Shown here in pieces: positions 37,734 to 46,909 of a DNA stretch of 64,000 bases; the first letter of the stretch is position 1; every line of letters begins with the position of its first letter. Source of the stretch: Spirochaetaceae bacterium. GTDB lineage: Bacteria; Spirochaetota; Spirochaetia; SZUA-6; Bin103. The notes under the pieces are model-generated. The model was not told the origin of the DNA. It was given only the letters and a program-made list of their open reading frames with translations, and searched no databases. Location: positions 4,928 to 68,927 of the forward strand of contig JAPPKD010000138.1 of the NCBI GenBank assembly GCA_028820215.1, read 5' to 3'. The translations under genes and the position numbers were made by a program.

Positions 37734-39638
37734 ATGAAACGACGAACCTCAATTCATGCAGTTCCTGCCACCCAAGTCGCGTTGAGGACCGGGATGTGGG
37801 CCGCGCGCGTGGCCGTCAACGCCGAGCGGACCGTCCCCTATTGCCTGTCGCGATGCGAGGACACGGGCCGCCTGCGCAACTTCGATGCAGCGGCCGCGGC
37901 CGATCCCTCGCTGTTCGAAGGCCTGCACTTCAACGACTCCGACGTCTTCAAGACGCTGGAGGGAGTCGCCGCCGTGCTTGCGCAGAGGCGGGATCCCGAC
38001 CTTGAGCGCCAGGCGGACGAGCTGATCGCGCGGATCGCCGCGGCGCAGGAACCCGACGGCTACCTGTACACGATTCGAACGTCCGGGGCGCACGTCGGGA
38101 GCGAGTCCGCGGGCCCGGAACGCTGGTCGAATCTGGAACAGGGCCACGAGCTGTACAACGTGGGACATCTCTACGAGGCGGCGGTCGCGTATGCCGATGC
38201 AACCGGCAAGGACGACCTCCTCGCGGTGGCGACGAAGAGCGCCGACTTCGTGGCCGATACGTTCGGTCCGGACGCGCTGGTGGGCGTGCCCGGCCACGAG
38301 GAGATCGAGATCGGCTTGATGCGGCTGGCGCGGAAGACGGGGCGGAGCCGCTATGCCGAGCTTGCCCGCTTCTTCCTCGACGCCAGGGGCAGGGCCGGGA
38401 GGAACGACGCCGGTGGCCCCGACGGCAGCGGCCCCACCGACAACGCTGCATACGCACAGGACCACCTCCCGGTGCTGGAGCAGACCGACGCGGTGGGACA
38501 CGCGGTGCGCGCCGTGTACCTGTACATCGCCATGACGGAGACCGCGCTCGGCGCGGGTGGCGGGTCTGACGCGGACGACTACGCCGCGGCGGTGCTGCGC
38601 CTGTGGCGCGACGTCGTGGGAGGAAAGCTCTACCTCACCGGCGGAATCGGAGCGCGCCCGGAGATCGAGGGCTTCGGAGAACCCTACGAGCTGCCCAACG
38701 ACCGCGCGTACGCGGAGACCTGCGCTTCCATCGCGTTGGTCCTGTGGGCGCGCCGGCTGTTCCTCCTGACCGGCAGCGCCGATCACTACGACGTGCTGGA
38801 GCGGACGCTCTACAACGGACTGCTCTCGGGGGTCGCGCTCGGCGGCGCCGAGTTCTTCTACGCGAATCCGCTCGAAGCCGACGGCGTGACCGGCTTCAAC
38901 ATCGGCTCGGCAGCACGCCAGCCGTGGTTCGAGTGCTCGTGCTGCCCCACCAACGTGGCCCGCTTCATCAGCACCGTGGGCTCCTACATCTTCGCCACGA
39001 GCGCAGACTGCGTGTACGTGAATCTCTACATTCCTTGCGAAGCCACCGTCGCGGTTGCCGGGGCGGAGCTGCAGCTCAGCCTGGTCACGGAGTACCCCTG
39101 GAACGGCAGCGTTTCGCTCACGGTCCAGGCGGAGGTCCCGGTTCGGGCGACCGTCCGGCTCAGGCTGCCGGGATGGGCACGGGGGCAGCCGGTCCCGTCG
39201 GGCCTCTACCGGTACTGCGACGCCGGCGCCGACCGTGTCGAGGTCACCGTCAACCGCGATGCGGTGACTCCCTCGGTCACCGATGCAGGCTACCTGGAGA
39301 TCACCCGGGAGTGGCGCTCCGGTGACGTGGTAACGCTCGAGCTGCCGATGCCGGTCAGATTCGTGGAGGCCGACGATCGAGTGCAGGCCGACCGCGGCAA
39401 GGTCGCGCTCGAGCGCGGCCCGCTGGTCTACTGCCTCGAACAGGCCGACAACGACGGCGACGTGCGGCAGCGGACCCTGACCGCGCCCGCGGAGTGGCGA
39501 CCCGAGCCGCGGCCCGACCTGCTCGGCGGCATCACGGTCCTGACGAACGGGGAGCTGACCGCGGTGCCGTACTTCGCCTGGGGGCATCGCGGGACTGGGA
39601 GCATGGCGGTGTGGTTGCGGGAGGCGGCGAGTCGATGA
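37734..39638 (+). CDS. GH127-type beta-L-arabinofuranosidase (DUF1680)
   Basis: 634-aa glycoside hydrolase. The first ~400 residues form the alpha/alpha barrel typical of DUF1680: HFNDSDVFKTLEG, EQGHELYNVGHLYEAA, LYLTGGIGA. The CSCCPTN motif near residue 405 holds the cysteines that act as zinc ligands and nucleophile in GH127, and the preceding FECS contributes Glu/Cys. The C-terminal part is beta-sandwich, ending in GPLVYCLEQ. There is no signal peptide, so it probably acts on imported oligosaccharide. It is divergent from the sugar uptake operon and overlaps the PhyH gene by four bases (ATGA). The family has several specificities, so L-arabinofuranoside is the default guess. Confidence 0.88.
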   Translation: MKRRTSIHAVPATQVALRTGMWAARVAVNAERTVPYCLSRCEDTGRLRNFDAAAAADPSLFEGLHFNDSDVFKTLEGVAAVLAQRRDPDLERQADELIARIAAAQEPDGYLYTIRTSGAHVGSESAGPERWSNLEQGHELYNVGHLYEAAVAYADATGKDDLLAVATKSADFVADTFGPDALVGVPGHEEIEIGLMRLARKTGRSRYAELARFFLDARGRAGRNDAGGPDGSGPTDNAAYAQDHLPVLEQTDAVGHAVRAVYLYIAMTETALGAGGGSDADDYAAAVLRLWRDVVGGKLYLTGGIGARPEIEGFGEPYELPNDRAYAETCASIALVLWARRLFLLTGSADHYDVLERTLYNGLLSGVALGGAEFFYANPLEADGVTGFNIGSAARQPWFECSCCPTNVARFISTVGSYIFATSADCVYVNLYIPCEATVAVAGAELQLSLVTEYPWNGSVSLTVQAEVPVRATVRLRLPGWARGQPVPSGLYRYCDAGADRVEVTVNRDAVTPSVTDAGYLEITREWRSGDVVTLELPMPVRFVEADDRVQADRGKVALERGPLVYCLEQADNDGDVRQRTLTAPAEWRPEPRPDLLGGITVLTNGELTAVPYFAWGHRGTGSMAVWLREAASR

Positions 39639-40504
39639 CCATCGCGCGCTTCGATCCGGCGCGGGCCTCGGGCAACGAGTTGCGGCGATCCTACATCGAG
39701 AGCGGGTACGTGCTGGTCAACGACCTGGTGGACGAGGCCGACCGCGCCGCGATCAGGCGTGAGCTGCGGAGGATCAATCGGGGCGACTACTCGCGCTCGC
39801 CTGTGGAGGGGGTGAGCTGGCGCGACGCAATCGAGCCCGTCGACTGGCCCGAGGACGACGACCGGCTCATGGGCCGCCACATGTACCTTGGGCAGCCGCA
39901 TGTCTACAGCGCGGTCGTCCGCGACGCCATGACCCATGCCGGCATCTGCCGCGTCCTGGACCACGTCGTCGGCGCCTACGTGCCGTTCTGGGATGGCGCC
40001 TACAAGTGCATGCAGAGCATGTTCGTGGTAAAGCCTCCCGGCGGCGCCGGCAGCCCGTGGCACCAGGACGAGCACCCCATCCCGACGCGCGACCGCTCGC
40101 TCACCGGAGTATGGATCGCGCTCGCCGACGCGACGGTGGCGAATGGATGCCTGTGGATCCTGCCGGACAGCCACAAGTCGGGGGTCATCTACGAGCGCTA
40201 CGCCCACGACCTGCCAGACGTCGACAGCAATCCGGTCGCGCGCGGCTTCGACGACACCGGAGCCATCCCGGTCGAGATGGCCGCCGGCAGCGTCCTGTTC
40301 TTCAGCGGCTACCTGCTGCACAGCTCGCGCAAGAACCGGAGCGACCGGTACCGACCGGCCCTCACCTTCCACTACTGCAGCGCGTCGACGTGGCTGACCT
40401 GGGGCGGCGAGCGGAACTACCGCGGCGTCGTGCAGGTACGCGGGGAAGACCCCTATGCCGACCTGGGATACACCACGCCGCAGCCCTGGGTGAAGGAGCG
40501 CTAG
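39635..40504 (+). CDS. PhyH-family Fe(II)/2-oxoglutarate dioxygenase
   Basis: 289-aa phytanoyl-CoA dioxygenase-like protein. The iron triad is visible as SPWHQDEHP (His-x-Asp) and a distal His in YLLHSSRKN, with a likely 2-oxoglutarate-binding Arg in RPALTFHY. The ATG overlaps the GH127 stop, so the start is firm despite longer frames upstream. Substrate unknown; bacterial PhyH proteins hydroxylate many small molecules. Its stop is immediately adjacent to that of the next, convergent PhyH gene. Confidence 0.87.
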   Translation: MTIARFDPARASGNELRRSYIESGYVLVNDLVDEADRAAIRRELRRINRGDYSRSPVEGVSWRDAIEPVDWPEDDDRLMGRHMYLGQPHVYSAVVRDAMTHAGICRVLDHVVGAYVPFWDGAYKCMQSMFVVKPPGGAGSPWHQDEHPIPTRDRSLTGVWIALADATVANGCLWILPDSHKSGVIYERYAHDLPDVDSNPVARGFDDTGAIPVEMAAGSVLFFSGYLLHSSRKNRSDRYRPALTFHYCSASTWLTWGGERNYRGVVQVRGEDPYADLGYTTPQPWVKER

Positions 40505-41335
40505 TCAATCGAGCACGGTCACGCGGCGATCGGTCGCGCCCTCCGCGCGGTGCTGAAACAGGGTGCGGACGGCCGGGGGAAAGGCTGCGTAGGCATCGCG
40601 CGGGACGATCGAGCGGTTGCGGCCGCCGTACTCGGCGCTCAGCCACCACGGAGCGTAGCGCACGACCATGGCGACGCGTTCCTCGCGCGATGGGTTGTGC
40701 GCGTTCGAATGCCAGATCCGCGAATCGATGACGACCACGTCGCCGGCATCGCCGGCCATTTGCACTTCTCCCGGAAGCGGGCCGAACTCGTCGATCCCGT
40801 CGGACGGGCCGCGCGGGTTCTTCGGATTGCGATGGGTGGCAGGCACGACCCACGTCCCGCCCGAATCGGGGCCGTACGGCGACAGCATCCACACCGTGGT
40901 CAGCGCCATGGTGAGGTCCGGGAACGGCTGCCGGATGGAGCCGCCCCGCTCGTTGTCCTTGAGATCGTGGGGCCAGTCGGAGTGCCACGAACGATACGCC
41001 GCGTTGTCGTCAGCCGCGGGGCGGAACTTGAACTCGATCTGGGCGACACGGACCCTGGGGTGGAGCGCGGCGCGCGCGATGGCCAGGATCCGCTCGTCCG
41101 CCAGATGGGCGGCAAACTCGGGTACGTACGCCGCAACGTTCTTGCCCGGCCCCCCATCCGCCGTCTTCTGGAACGTCAGGTTGCCGCCGATCGCCGCATA
41201 CTCGAGCTGAGCGGCCTGCCGGCCCTGGACGACCTGCTCGCGCAGCGCGGCGATCCGGTCGGGCGGGACGACGCCCCGCACGACGCAGTAGCCGGCCGCG
41301 GCGAGCTGGGTCAGTTCCCGCTGAACCTCAGCCAC
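40505..41335 (-). CDS. PhyH-family dioxygenase
   Basis: 276-aa member of the same superfamily but only distantly similar to its neighbour. RSWHSDWPHD gives the His-x-Asp pair, IWHSNAHNP the distal His, and ERVAMVVRY the likely 2-oxoglutarate Arg. It is convergent with the preceding gene with no spacer between the stops. Upstream lies the 200-bp gap that contains the hairpin ending the carnitine cluster. Function open. Confidence 0.82.
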   Translation of the reverse strand: MAEVQRELTQLAAAGYCVVRGVVPPDRIAALREQVVQGRQAAQLEYAAIGGNLTFQKTADGGPGKNVAAYVPEFAAHLADERILAIARAALHPRVRVAQIEFKFRPAADDNAAYRSWHSDWPHDLKDNERGGSIRQPFPDLTMALTTVWMLSPYGPDSGGTWVVPATHRNPKNPRGPSDGIDEFGPLPGEVQMAGDAGDVVVIDSRIWHSNAHNPSREERVAMVVRYAPWWLSAEYGGRNRSIVPRDAYAAFPPAVRTLFQHRAEGATDRRVTVLD

Positions 41336-41469
41336 GGGCCGACTCCCGTGTGACCGTTCCGCTATCAGAGGCCGCGGTCAAGACGCTGGAAAACAGGTTC
41401 GCACCTCCGCGTGAATGCTAAACGAAGATCACTTCGCTGCCCACCGGAGGCACCAAGCCCGTAGTGGGG

Positions 41470-41501
41470 CGGACTCCCGGAGAAGGGCCTCCGGGAGTCC
41501 G
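41470..41501 (-). terminator. 13-bp perfect hairpin at the end of the carnitine cluster
   Basis: Arms 41470-41482 and 41489-41501 are exact reverse complements with a six-base loop, very GC-rich, 33 bases beyond the stop of the binding-protein gene. It lacks a clear T-tract on either strand but is the strongest stem in the gap. Confidence 0.65.
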
Positions 41502-41534
41502 TTCGGCAGGATGGTCAGGGTTCGGTCGGCTCGA

Positions 41535-43154
41535 CTAGGGCTCGATCGTCCACTCGTGGAACCGCAGGTCGAACGGATGGCTGTAGCGATACAACCACGT
41601 TACCGGCATCTTCAGGCGCTCGCTGTGGAGGATGTATTCCTTGGTCGCATAGAGCGGAATCGTCGGCATGTCGTCCATGATGAGCGCCTGAATCTCGTCC
41701 GCGAGCCGCTTGCGCTCAGCGGTATCCAGGGACGCTTCCATCTCCGCCAGCATGCGGTCGATCGTCGGATTCGAGTAGTCCGTCGGGCTGTTGCCCGCCC
41801 CGGTCGCGTACTGATGCAGGACGCCGGTGTCGATCGAGTTGCGCGCGCCATAGGCCAACTGCCACGGCTGCGTCTTGTCGTGCAACACCGTGCCGACGTC
41901 GCGCTCCACCAGCCGCGGACTCACCTTGATGCCGACCTCGGCCAGATAGCTCTGGATGAGTGCCATGAAATCCGAGGTTTGCGGGTCGGTGTAGTAGTAG
42001 ATGAGGGTCAGCTCGGTGTCGGGGTCCCAGCCGGCGTCGCCGAGAAGCTGTCTGGACCGGTCGGGGTCGTACGGTACCTGAGGCAGATCCCGATTCGACC
42101 AGAAGGTCGGCGGCACCACCGTATGCCACACGTTCGCGTATCCGTCGAAGAAGTCCGCCGCGATCGCCTCACGATCGATCGCGTAGGCGATCGCCTGCCG
42201 GAGCCGCAGGTCCAGCATCGTTTCGTCTTCCATGTTCGACCAGAGCTCCCGCTTGTAGGCGCCGTTCTCCACCGGGTATCCGGTCATGCCGGGCGTCTGC
42301 AGGAGCTGGTCGATCTGCGCAGGATCCCGCCCCCACATGAAGTCCAGCTTGCCGTCTTCGGCAGCGATGATCGGGTCCCGTTCCCAGATGATCACCTTGT
42401 CGATCCGAGGCCGGCCAAGAAAGTAGTCGTCGTAGGCCAGCAGCTCGGCGAAGTCGCCGGGAACGCTTCGTGAGAACTTGAACGGGCCGGTGGCGATGGG
42501 GTGCTGCCAATACTCGCTCTGGAAGATCAGCGTGCGGTTCTCGCGCAGATCTTCGCTGAGCAGATGCTCCGGCATGATCGGCTGCGCGGCGATGGCGGTG
42601 AGGAACGTATAGGACGGTTCGGTGAGCGTGAACCGAACGGTGAAGTCGTCGACGATCTCGATGCCGGTGATGCTGTCGGCGGCTCCTTCGCGATAGTCCA
42701 GAGCGCCGTCGAGCTTTGCAAGCTGCGCCACGGTCCGGCCGGCCGCCTTGCCGGTGCCGAGACCGAGATGAACGCTGGTCACCAGGTCATCGGCGTGCAT
42801 CTGCTCGCCATCGTGAAAGAACACGTCCTGGCGCAGGTGGAACGTGTACACGAGGTTGTCGTCGGACGTCTCCCACCGTTCTGCGATGTGCGGCCGCAGC
42901 TCGCTGTAGGTCGGATCGAACAGCAGGAGCGTGTCGAACGGCAGCGACTCCTCGAGGCTGTTGGTGACGGCCATGCCGAAGTTGCCGCCCCGTGCCCAGC
43001 CGGTCAGACCGCGTTCCTGACCGTGCGACACCAGGTTGAGGACTGTCTCCGGAGCTTCGGTGGCCGAGTCCGTCTGGCCTTCGCCGAACGCGCTCGCGCT
43101 CAGCGCCACCGCGAGCAGGGCGACGAGTGTCTTCGTCACGATTCTGGGAACCAT
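41535..43154 (-). CDS. Family-5 (Opp/Dpp-type) ABC substrate-binding protein
   Basis: 539-aa SBP_bac_5 protein. The signal peptide spans residues 1-21 (MVPRIVTKTLVALLAVALSA...), followed by FGEGQTDS, a mature N-terminus pattern common in spirochaetes. Family features include RPHIAERWETSDDNLVYTF and HLRQDVFFHDGEQ. ATG 43154 has GGAGGT upstream. It is the last gene of the minus-strand cluster, separated from its transporter genes by the catabolic genes. From context it should bind gamma-butyrobetaine, carnitine or a carnitine-containing compound rather than peptides; this is inference. Confidence 0.9.
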   Translation of the reverse strand: MVPRIVTKTLVALLAVALSASAFGEGQTDSATEAPETVLNLVSHGQERGLTGWARGGNFGMAVTNSLEESLPFDTLLLFDPTYSELRPHIAERWETSDDNLVYTFHLRQDVFFHDGEQMHADDLVTSVHLGLGTGKAAGRTVAQLAKLDGALDYREGAADSITGIEIVDDFTVRFTLTEPSYTFLTAIAAQPIMPEHLLSEDLRENRTLIFQSEYWQHPIATGPFKFSRSVPGDFAELLAYDDYFLGRPRIDKVIIWERDPIIAAEDGKLDFMWGRDPAQIDQLLQTPGMTGYPVENGAYKRELWSNMEDETMLDLRLRQAIAYAIDREAIAADFFDGYANVWHTVVPPTFWSNRDLPQVPYDPDRSRQLLGDAGWDPDTELTLIYYYTDPQTSDFMALIQSYLAEVGIKVSPRLVERDVGTVLHDKTQPWQLAYGARNSIDTGVLHQYATGAGNSPTDYSNPTIDRMLAEMEASLDTAERKRLADEIQALIMDDMPTIPLYATKEYILHSERLKMPVTWLYRYSHPFDLRFHEWTIEP

Positions 43155-43222
43155 GTTCGCACCTCCAAGTGCAGGGTAACCGGAGATCATTTCCTTCCCG
43201 ACCGGCGGAGTCAAGCGGAACG

Positions 43223-44668
43223 TCATCGCTCTGCTCCGACGTGGCGGCCCGCTCCGTCGGGTGGGGGCAGCCCGGCATGGCGCGACCGCAAGGCCGCAAG
43301 CCGGGCTGCGACCGGGGCTTCCGGCGGGCAGGTCCTGCGGGTTTGCAGGTCGACGTGGACGAGCAGGTGCTCGCCCGTGGCGGCGAGCAGGCCGGCGCCG
43401 TCCTCCAGGCGGTGGAAGAGGTGCAGCTTCCTGCCGTCGCCGCCCAGGAGCTGCGTGGTCACGCGGATGCGGTCGCCGGAGCGCACCTCGCTCAGATGGC
43501 GCAGGTGGGTCTCCACGGTGAAGTAGCTCCTGCCGGCGGCGACGTAGCCGGCATCGGCGCCGATCAGCTCCATGGTGCGGTCGCTGGCCTGCGCGAAGAC
43601 CTCCAGGTAGTGCGCCTCGTTCACGTGGCCGTTGTAGTCGGTCCAGCTCGCGGGGACCTGGCGCGAGACCGTCACCGGCAGAACGTCCTCGGCTGATTCC
43701 GGGTGCGGCTGAACGCGTTCGTGGGCGACGACCGTTCCGCCGGCGCCGTGATCGTTCTTCTTCAGGGCGCGCACGATGGCGACCAGGTTGTCGTCGCGGA
43801 GGCGCTCCAGCTCGCGCACGTTGCGCGCCCCTGACTGGCGGTCCGACTGCTCGGCGATCCGCTCGACCAGCTCGCCGGTGAGCTCCGGCACGTCCGTCAG
43901 CCTGCTCCAGTTCCACTGTAGAGCCGGACCGAACTGGGCGATGAAGTGCCGCATCCCCGCATCGCCGCCGGCGATCCGGTAGGTCTCGAACAGGCCCATC
44001 TGAGCCCAGCGCAGGCCGAAGCCGTAGCGGATCGCGTCGTCGATCTCGGCGGTGGTGGCGACGCCGTCCCGCACCAGCCACAGCGACTCGCGCCACGCCG
44101 CCTCCAGCAGCCGGTCGGCGACATGGCCGTCGATCTCCGCGCGGATCGGCAGCGGGTGCATGCCGACTGCCCGCAGCAGCTCGACGGCGCGATCGTGGAT
44201 CGGCGGGTGCGTGGCGGGGGAGGGCACGACCTCGACCAGCGGCAGCAGATACACCGGATTGAACGGGTGGCAGACCAGGATCCCGCCTGGCCGCCGCGAG
44301 CCGCGCTGCAGGTCGGAGGGCTTGAACCCGGAGGTCGAGGAGGCGAGCACGGCGTCCTCCGGCGCATGCCGCTCGATCTCGGCCAGGACCTGCCGCTTGA
44401 GGTCCAGCCGTTCGGGCACGCTCTCCTGGATCCAGCCGGCGCCATCTGCCGCGGCGGCGATCGAGTCGCAGAAGGTCAGCTCGCCCTCCGCCGGCAGGGC
44501 GCGGTCGTACAGGGCAGGCAGGCTGCGCCGGGCGTTGTCCAGCACCGCGTTCAGCCGGCGCCTCGCCTCCGGTCCGGGATCGAACACCGCCACGTCCCAG
44601 CCGTTGAGCAGGAAGCGCGCCGCCCAGCCGGCGCCGATCACGCCGCCGCCGACGATGGCGGCCCTCAT
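43223..44668 (-). CDS. Carnitine 3-dehydrogenase/thioesterase fusion
   Basis: 481-aa two-domain protein. Residues 1-310 are a 3-hydroxyacyl-CoA-dehydrogenase-like NAD enzyme (AIVGGGVIGAGW Rossmann motif, STSGFKPSDL, HPFNPVYLLPLVEVV), closely matching L-carnitine dehydrogenases. Residues ~335-470 form a hot-dog thioesterase (PASWTDYNGHVNEAHYLEVF), the arrangement described for carnitine dehydrogenase fused to betainyl-CoA thioesterase. It would oxidise L-carnitine to 3-dehydrocarnitine and release glycine betaine from betainyl-CoA. The ATG overlaps the stop of the cleavage-enzyme gene (ATGA). Confidence 0.88.
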   Translation of the reverse strand: MRAAIVGGGVIGAGWAARFLLNGWDVAVFDPGPEARRRLNAVLDNARRSLPALYDRALPAEGELTFCDSIAAAADGAGWIQESVPERLDLKRQVLAEIERHAPEDAVLASSTSGFKPSDLQRGSRRPGGILVCHPFNPVYLLPLVEVVPSPATHPPIHDRAVELLRAVGMHPLPIRAEIDGHVADRLLEAAWRESLWLVRDGVATTAEIDDAIRYGFGLRWAQMGLFETYRIAGGDAGMRHFIAQFGPALQWNWSRLTDVPELTGELVERIAEQSDRQSGARNVRELERLRDDNLVAIVRALKKNDHGAGGTVVAHERVQPHPESAEDVLPVTVSRQVPASWTDYNGHVNEAHYLEVFAQASDRTMELIGADAGYVAAGRSYFTVETHLRHLSEVRSGDRIRVTTQLLGGDGRKLHLFHRLEDGAGLLAATGEHLLVHVDLQTRRTCPPEAPVAARLAALRSRHAGLPPPDGAGRHVGAER

Positions 44669-45573
44669 CGCGGGGGCCGTTTCGTCAGCTTCAGCCGCTC
44701 GCGCACGCGGTCGGGTCCGATCACGGTCGCGCCCATCGTTTCGATGATCGTCACGGCCTGCTCCACGAGCTGTGCGTTGGTCGCCAGCACCCCTCGCCTG
44801 AGAAAGAGATTGTCCTCCAGCCCGACGCGCACGTGGCCGCCGGCCAGCACGGCCGCCGCGACGTAGGGCATCTGGTTGCGTCCCAGCGCGAACGCCGAGA
44901 ACACCCAGTCCTGCGGCACGTTGGCCACCATCGCCAGGAACGTGGACAGGTCGTCCGGCGCCCCCCAGGGGATGCCCATGCAGAGCTGCACCAGAACCGG
45001 GTGCGGCACGATGCCCTCGTCGACCAGCGCCTTGGCGAACCACAGGTGGCCGGTGTCGAAGGCTTCGATCTCGACCCTCACGCCCAGCTCCGTCATCGCG
45101 GTCGCCATCGCGCGCAGCATCGCGGGCGTGTTGGTCATCACGTAGGCGGCCTCGGCGAAGTTCATGGTGCCGCAGTCCAGGGTGCAGATCTCCGGCAGGC
45201 ACTCCCGGACGTGCGCCAAGCGCTCGGCGGCGCCGGCCATGTCGGTGCCTTCGCGCGGCGGCAGCGGCCGGTCGGGCGATCCCAGGACCAGGTCGCCGCC
45301 CATGCCGGTGGTCAGGTTGAGAACCACGTCGACGTCGGCAGCTCGGATGCGGTCGGTGACCTCGCGGTAGTACTCGGCCTTGCGGCTGGGGGCGCCGGTG
45401 TCGGGGTCGCGCACGTGGCAGTGGACGATCGCCGCCCCGGCGCGGGCGGCGTCGATGGCGCTGGCGGCGATCTGACGGGGACTGCGCGGGACGTGCGGGC
45501 TGCGGTCCTGGGTGGCGCCGGCGCCCGTCAGCGCCGCCGTGATGAAGACCTCCCGTGCCATGGCGAGGGGCAT
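44665..45573 (-). CDS. Beta-keto acid cleavage enzyme (dehydrocarnitine cleavage type)
   Basis: 302-aa BKACE/DUF849 protein. IVHCHVRDPDTG supplies the zinc-binding His-x-His, followed by LNLTTGMGGD and LDCGTMNF, all family signatures. The family exchanges an acetoacetyl fragment between a beta-keto acid and acetyl-CoA. Between a carnitine dehydrogenase and a betainyl-CoA thioesterase domain, the expected reaction is 3-dehydrocarnitine plus acetyl-CoA to betainyl-CoA plus acetoacetate. ATG 45573 has AGGAGAGGA upstream; the conserved domain begins at AREVFITAALTG. Confidence 0.87.
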   Translation of the reverse strand: MPLAMAREVFITAALTGAGATQDRSPHVPRSPRQIAASAIDAARAGAAIVHCHVRDPDTGAPSRKAEYYREVTDRIRAADVDVVLNLTTGMGGDLVLGSPDRPLPPREGTDMAGAAERLAHVRECLPEICTLDCGTMNFAEAAYVMTNTPAMLRAMATAMTELGVRVEIEAFDTGHLWFAKALVDEGIVPHPVLVQLCMGIPWGAPDDLSTFLAMVANVPQDWVFSAFALGRNQMPYVAAAVLAGGHVRVGLEDNLFLRRGVLATNAQLVEQAVTIIETMGATVIGPDRVRERLKLTKRPPR

Positions 45574-45600
45574 GCGTCCTCTCCTTGGTCCGCGCTCCGC

Positions 45601-46806
45601 TCAGGAGGCGGCGCGCTCGACCAGCCGCTGCCGCTCCGCCCGCGCCAGCATGCGCAGGCGCGACTCCAGCTCCTCGCGCTCGCCGTAGCAGCCGCGCAGC
45701 CAGCGGCGGCCGGAGCCGGTGTCGAAAGCGGTGCGGCCGTGCAGCATGCGCCGGTTGTCGAAGGCGGCCAGGTCGCCGGGCCGCAGGCGCAGCCGGCGCT
45801 GGTTGCCGGGGTCGTTCGCCAGGCTCTGGAAGCGCCGGAAGGCGGCGTAGAACGCCTTGATCGTCGCGGTGTCGCCGGACATGGGGTTGCGCAGCCACCA
45901 CGTGTAGCGGACCGTGGAGAGCTCGCCCGTGGCGTCCAGCTCCAACACCGGTGCGTGGAAGCGATGATCGGAGTCCTGGTTGCGGGTCCCGAACGGCACG
46001 GCCACGGAGGCCAGCACCTCGAAGGATTCGGCGGATTCCGCCTTGAGCTGCTCGGCCACCGCGTAGGCGTCCACGAAGATGCTGTCGCCGCCCTCGCAGG
46101 AGTTGTGCATGCAGAACAGGAACTGCAGCCCGGGCATGTGCTCGCGGGTGCACAGGTCGTTGTGCGCGGGCAGGGCGACGTCCGTGAAGGCGTTGCTGTC
46201 GGCATCCGGGCGGCTCTCCACCTCCCAGATCGCGCCGAAGTTCGAGTTGCGCAGGCAGCCGATGCGGGCCGGAATGTCCGGTACGATCTCAGGATCCTGA
46301 GGGAGGTTCTCGATGAGCCCTACGCCGTCGACGTGGATGGCGGTCAGCCAGGCGCCGAGCGCTTTGTCGTCCCCGGAGCGGACCGCCGCACCGTCGACGA
46401 CGGTGACTTCCCGGTGCGGCGCTTCGCCGTCCGCCCAGAGGCTCCGGGGTGGCAACGAGTCGACGTCCCGCGTTTCCGGGCGGTGCGCCCACAGCCAGCC
46501 GGGATCGTAGACGCTGTCCAGACCCTCCGGGTGCCACGTCACGCGCAGCCGCCCGTCGGGCAGGACCCGAACGTCCGCGGCGCGGAGGTCCTCCGGCAGG
46601 TCGACGAGCATGATCACCTGCTCGCGCGTCACCGGATGGATGGTGCCCAGGTCCGGGCTGAACTCCCGCAGCCACACGCCGGGCAGGAGGCTGGTGCTGC
46701 CGTCGTCCCAATGAACCTCCACGTCGCCGTCGGCGATGCGAACGCCGATAAGGGTGTTCGTGACCGGATAGAAGTCGAAGTCAGGAGTCGAGAGCGTGTG
46801 GCTCAT
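45601..46806 (-). CDS. Gamma-butyrobetaine dioxygenase-like enzyme
   Basis: 401-aa protein with the two-domain layout of gamma-butyrobetaine hydroxylases: an N-terminal DUF971-like domain (about 15-110, WDDGSTSLLPGVWLREF) and a TauD-type Fe(II)/2-oxoglutarate domain. Ligands seen are His-x-Asp in PAHND, the distal His in MLHGR, and Arg in RRWLRGCY. It would make L-carnitine from gamma-butyrobetaine and so feed the downstream dehydrogenase. ATG 46806 is preceded by GGAGG. Related trimethyllysine dioxygenases share the layout, but the genomic context favours butyrobetaine. Confidence 0.85.
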   Translation of the reverse strand: MSHTLSTPDFDFYPVTNTLIGVRIADGDVEVHWDDGSTSLLPGVWLREFSPDLGTIHPVTREQVIMLVDLPEDLRAADVRVLPDGRLRVTWHPEGLDSVYDPGWLWAHRPETRDVDSLPPRSLWADGEAPHREVTVVDGAAVRSGDDKALGAWLTAIHVDGVGLIENLPQDPEIVPDIPARIGCLRNSNFGAIWEVESRPDADSNAFTDVALPAHNDLCTREHMPGLQFLFCMHNSCEGGDSIFVDAYAVAEQLKAESAESFEVLASVAVPFGTRNQDSDHRFHAPVLELDATGELSTVRYTWWLRNPMSGDTATIKAFYAAFRRFQSLANDPGNQRRLRLRPGDLAAFDNRRMLHGRTAFDTGSGRRWLRGCYGEREELESRLRMLARAERQRLVERAAS

Positions 46807-46909
46807 GGCAACCTCCAACCAGCGTTGCGCCTTTGTATCGGTACGGCTGCCGGCTTGGCAAGCGAGGCACCTGCGTTGCGCGAGATTCACCTCATCATCA
46901 CGACCGTCT

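Noticed and set aside
44669..46153. N-terminal extension of the carnitine dehydrogenase frame to almost 1000 codons
   Set aside because: The extension is the out-of-frame shadow of the cleavage-enzyme and dioxygenase genes. The ATG at 44668 coupled to the upstream stop fits the family's start.
46807..46909. Promoter between the transporter and dioxygenase genes
   Set aside because: A TTGCCA is present, but the possible -10 sequences are poor, and the genes may be one transcript.
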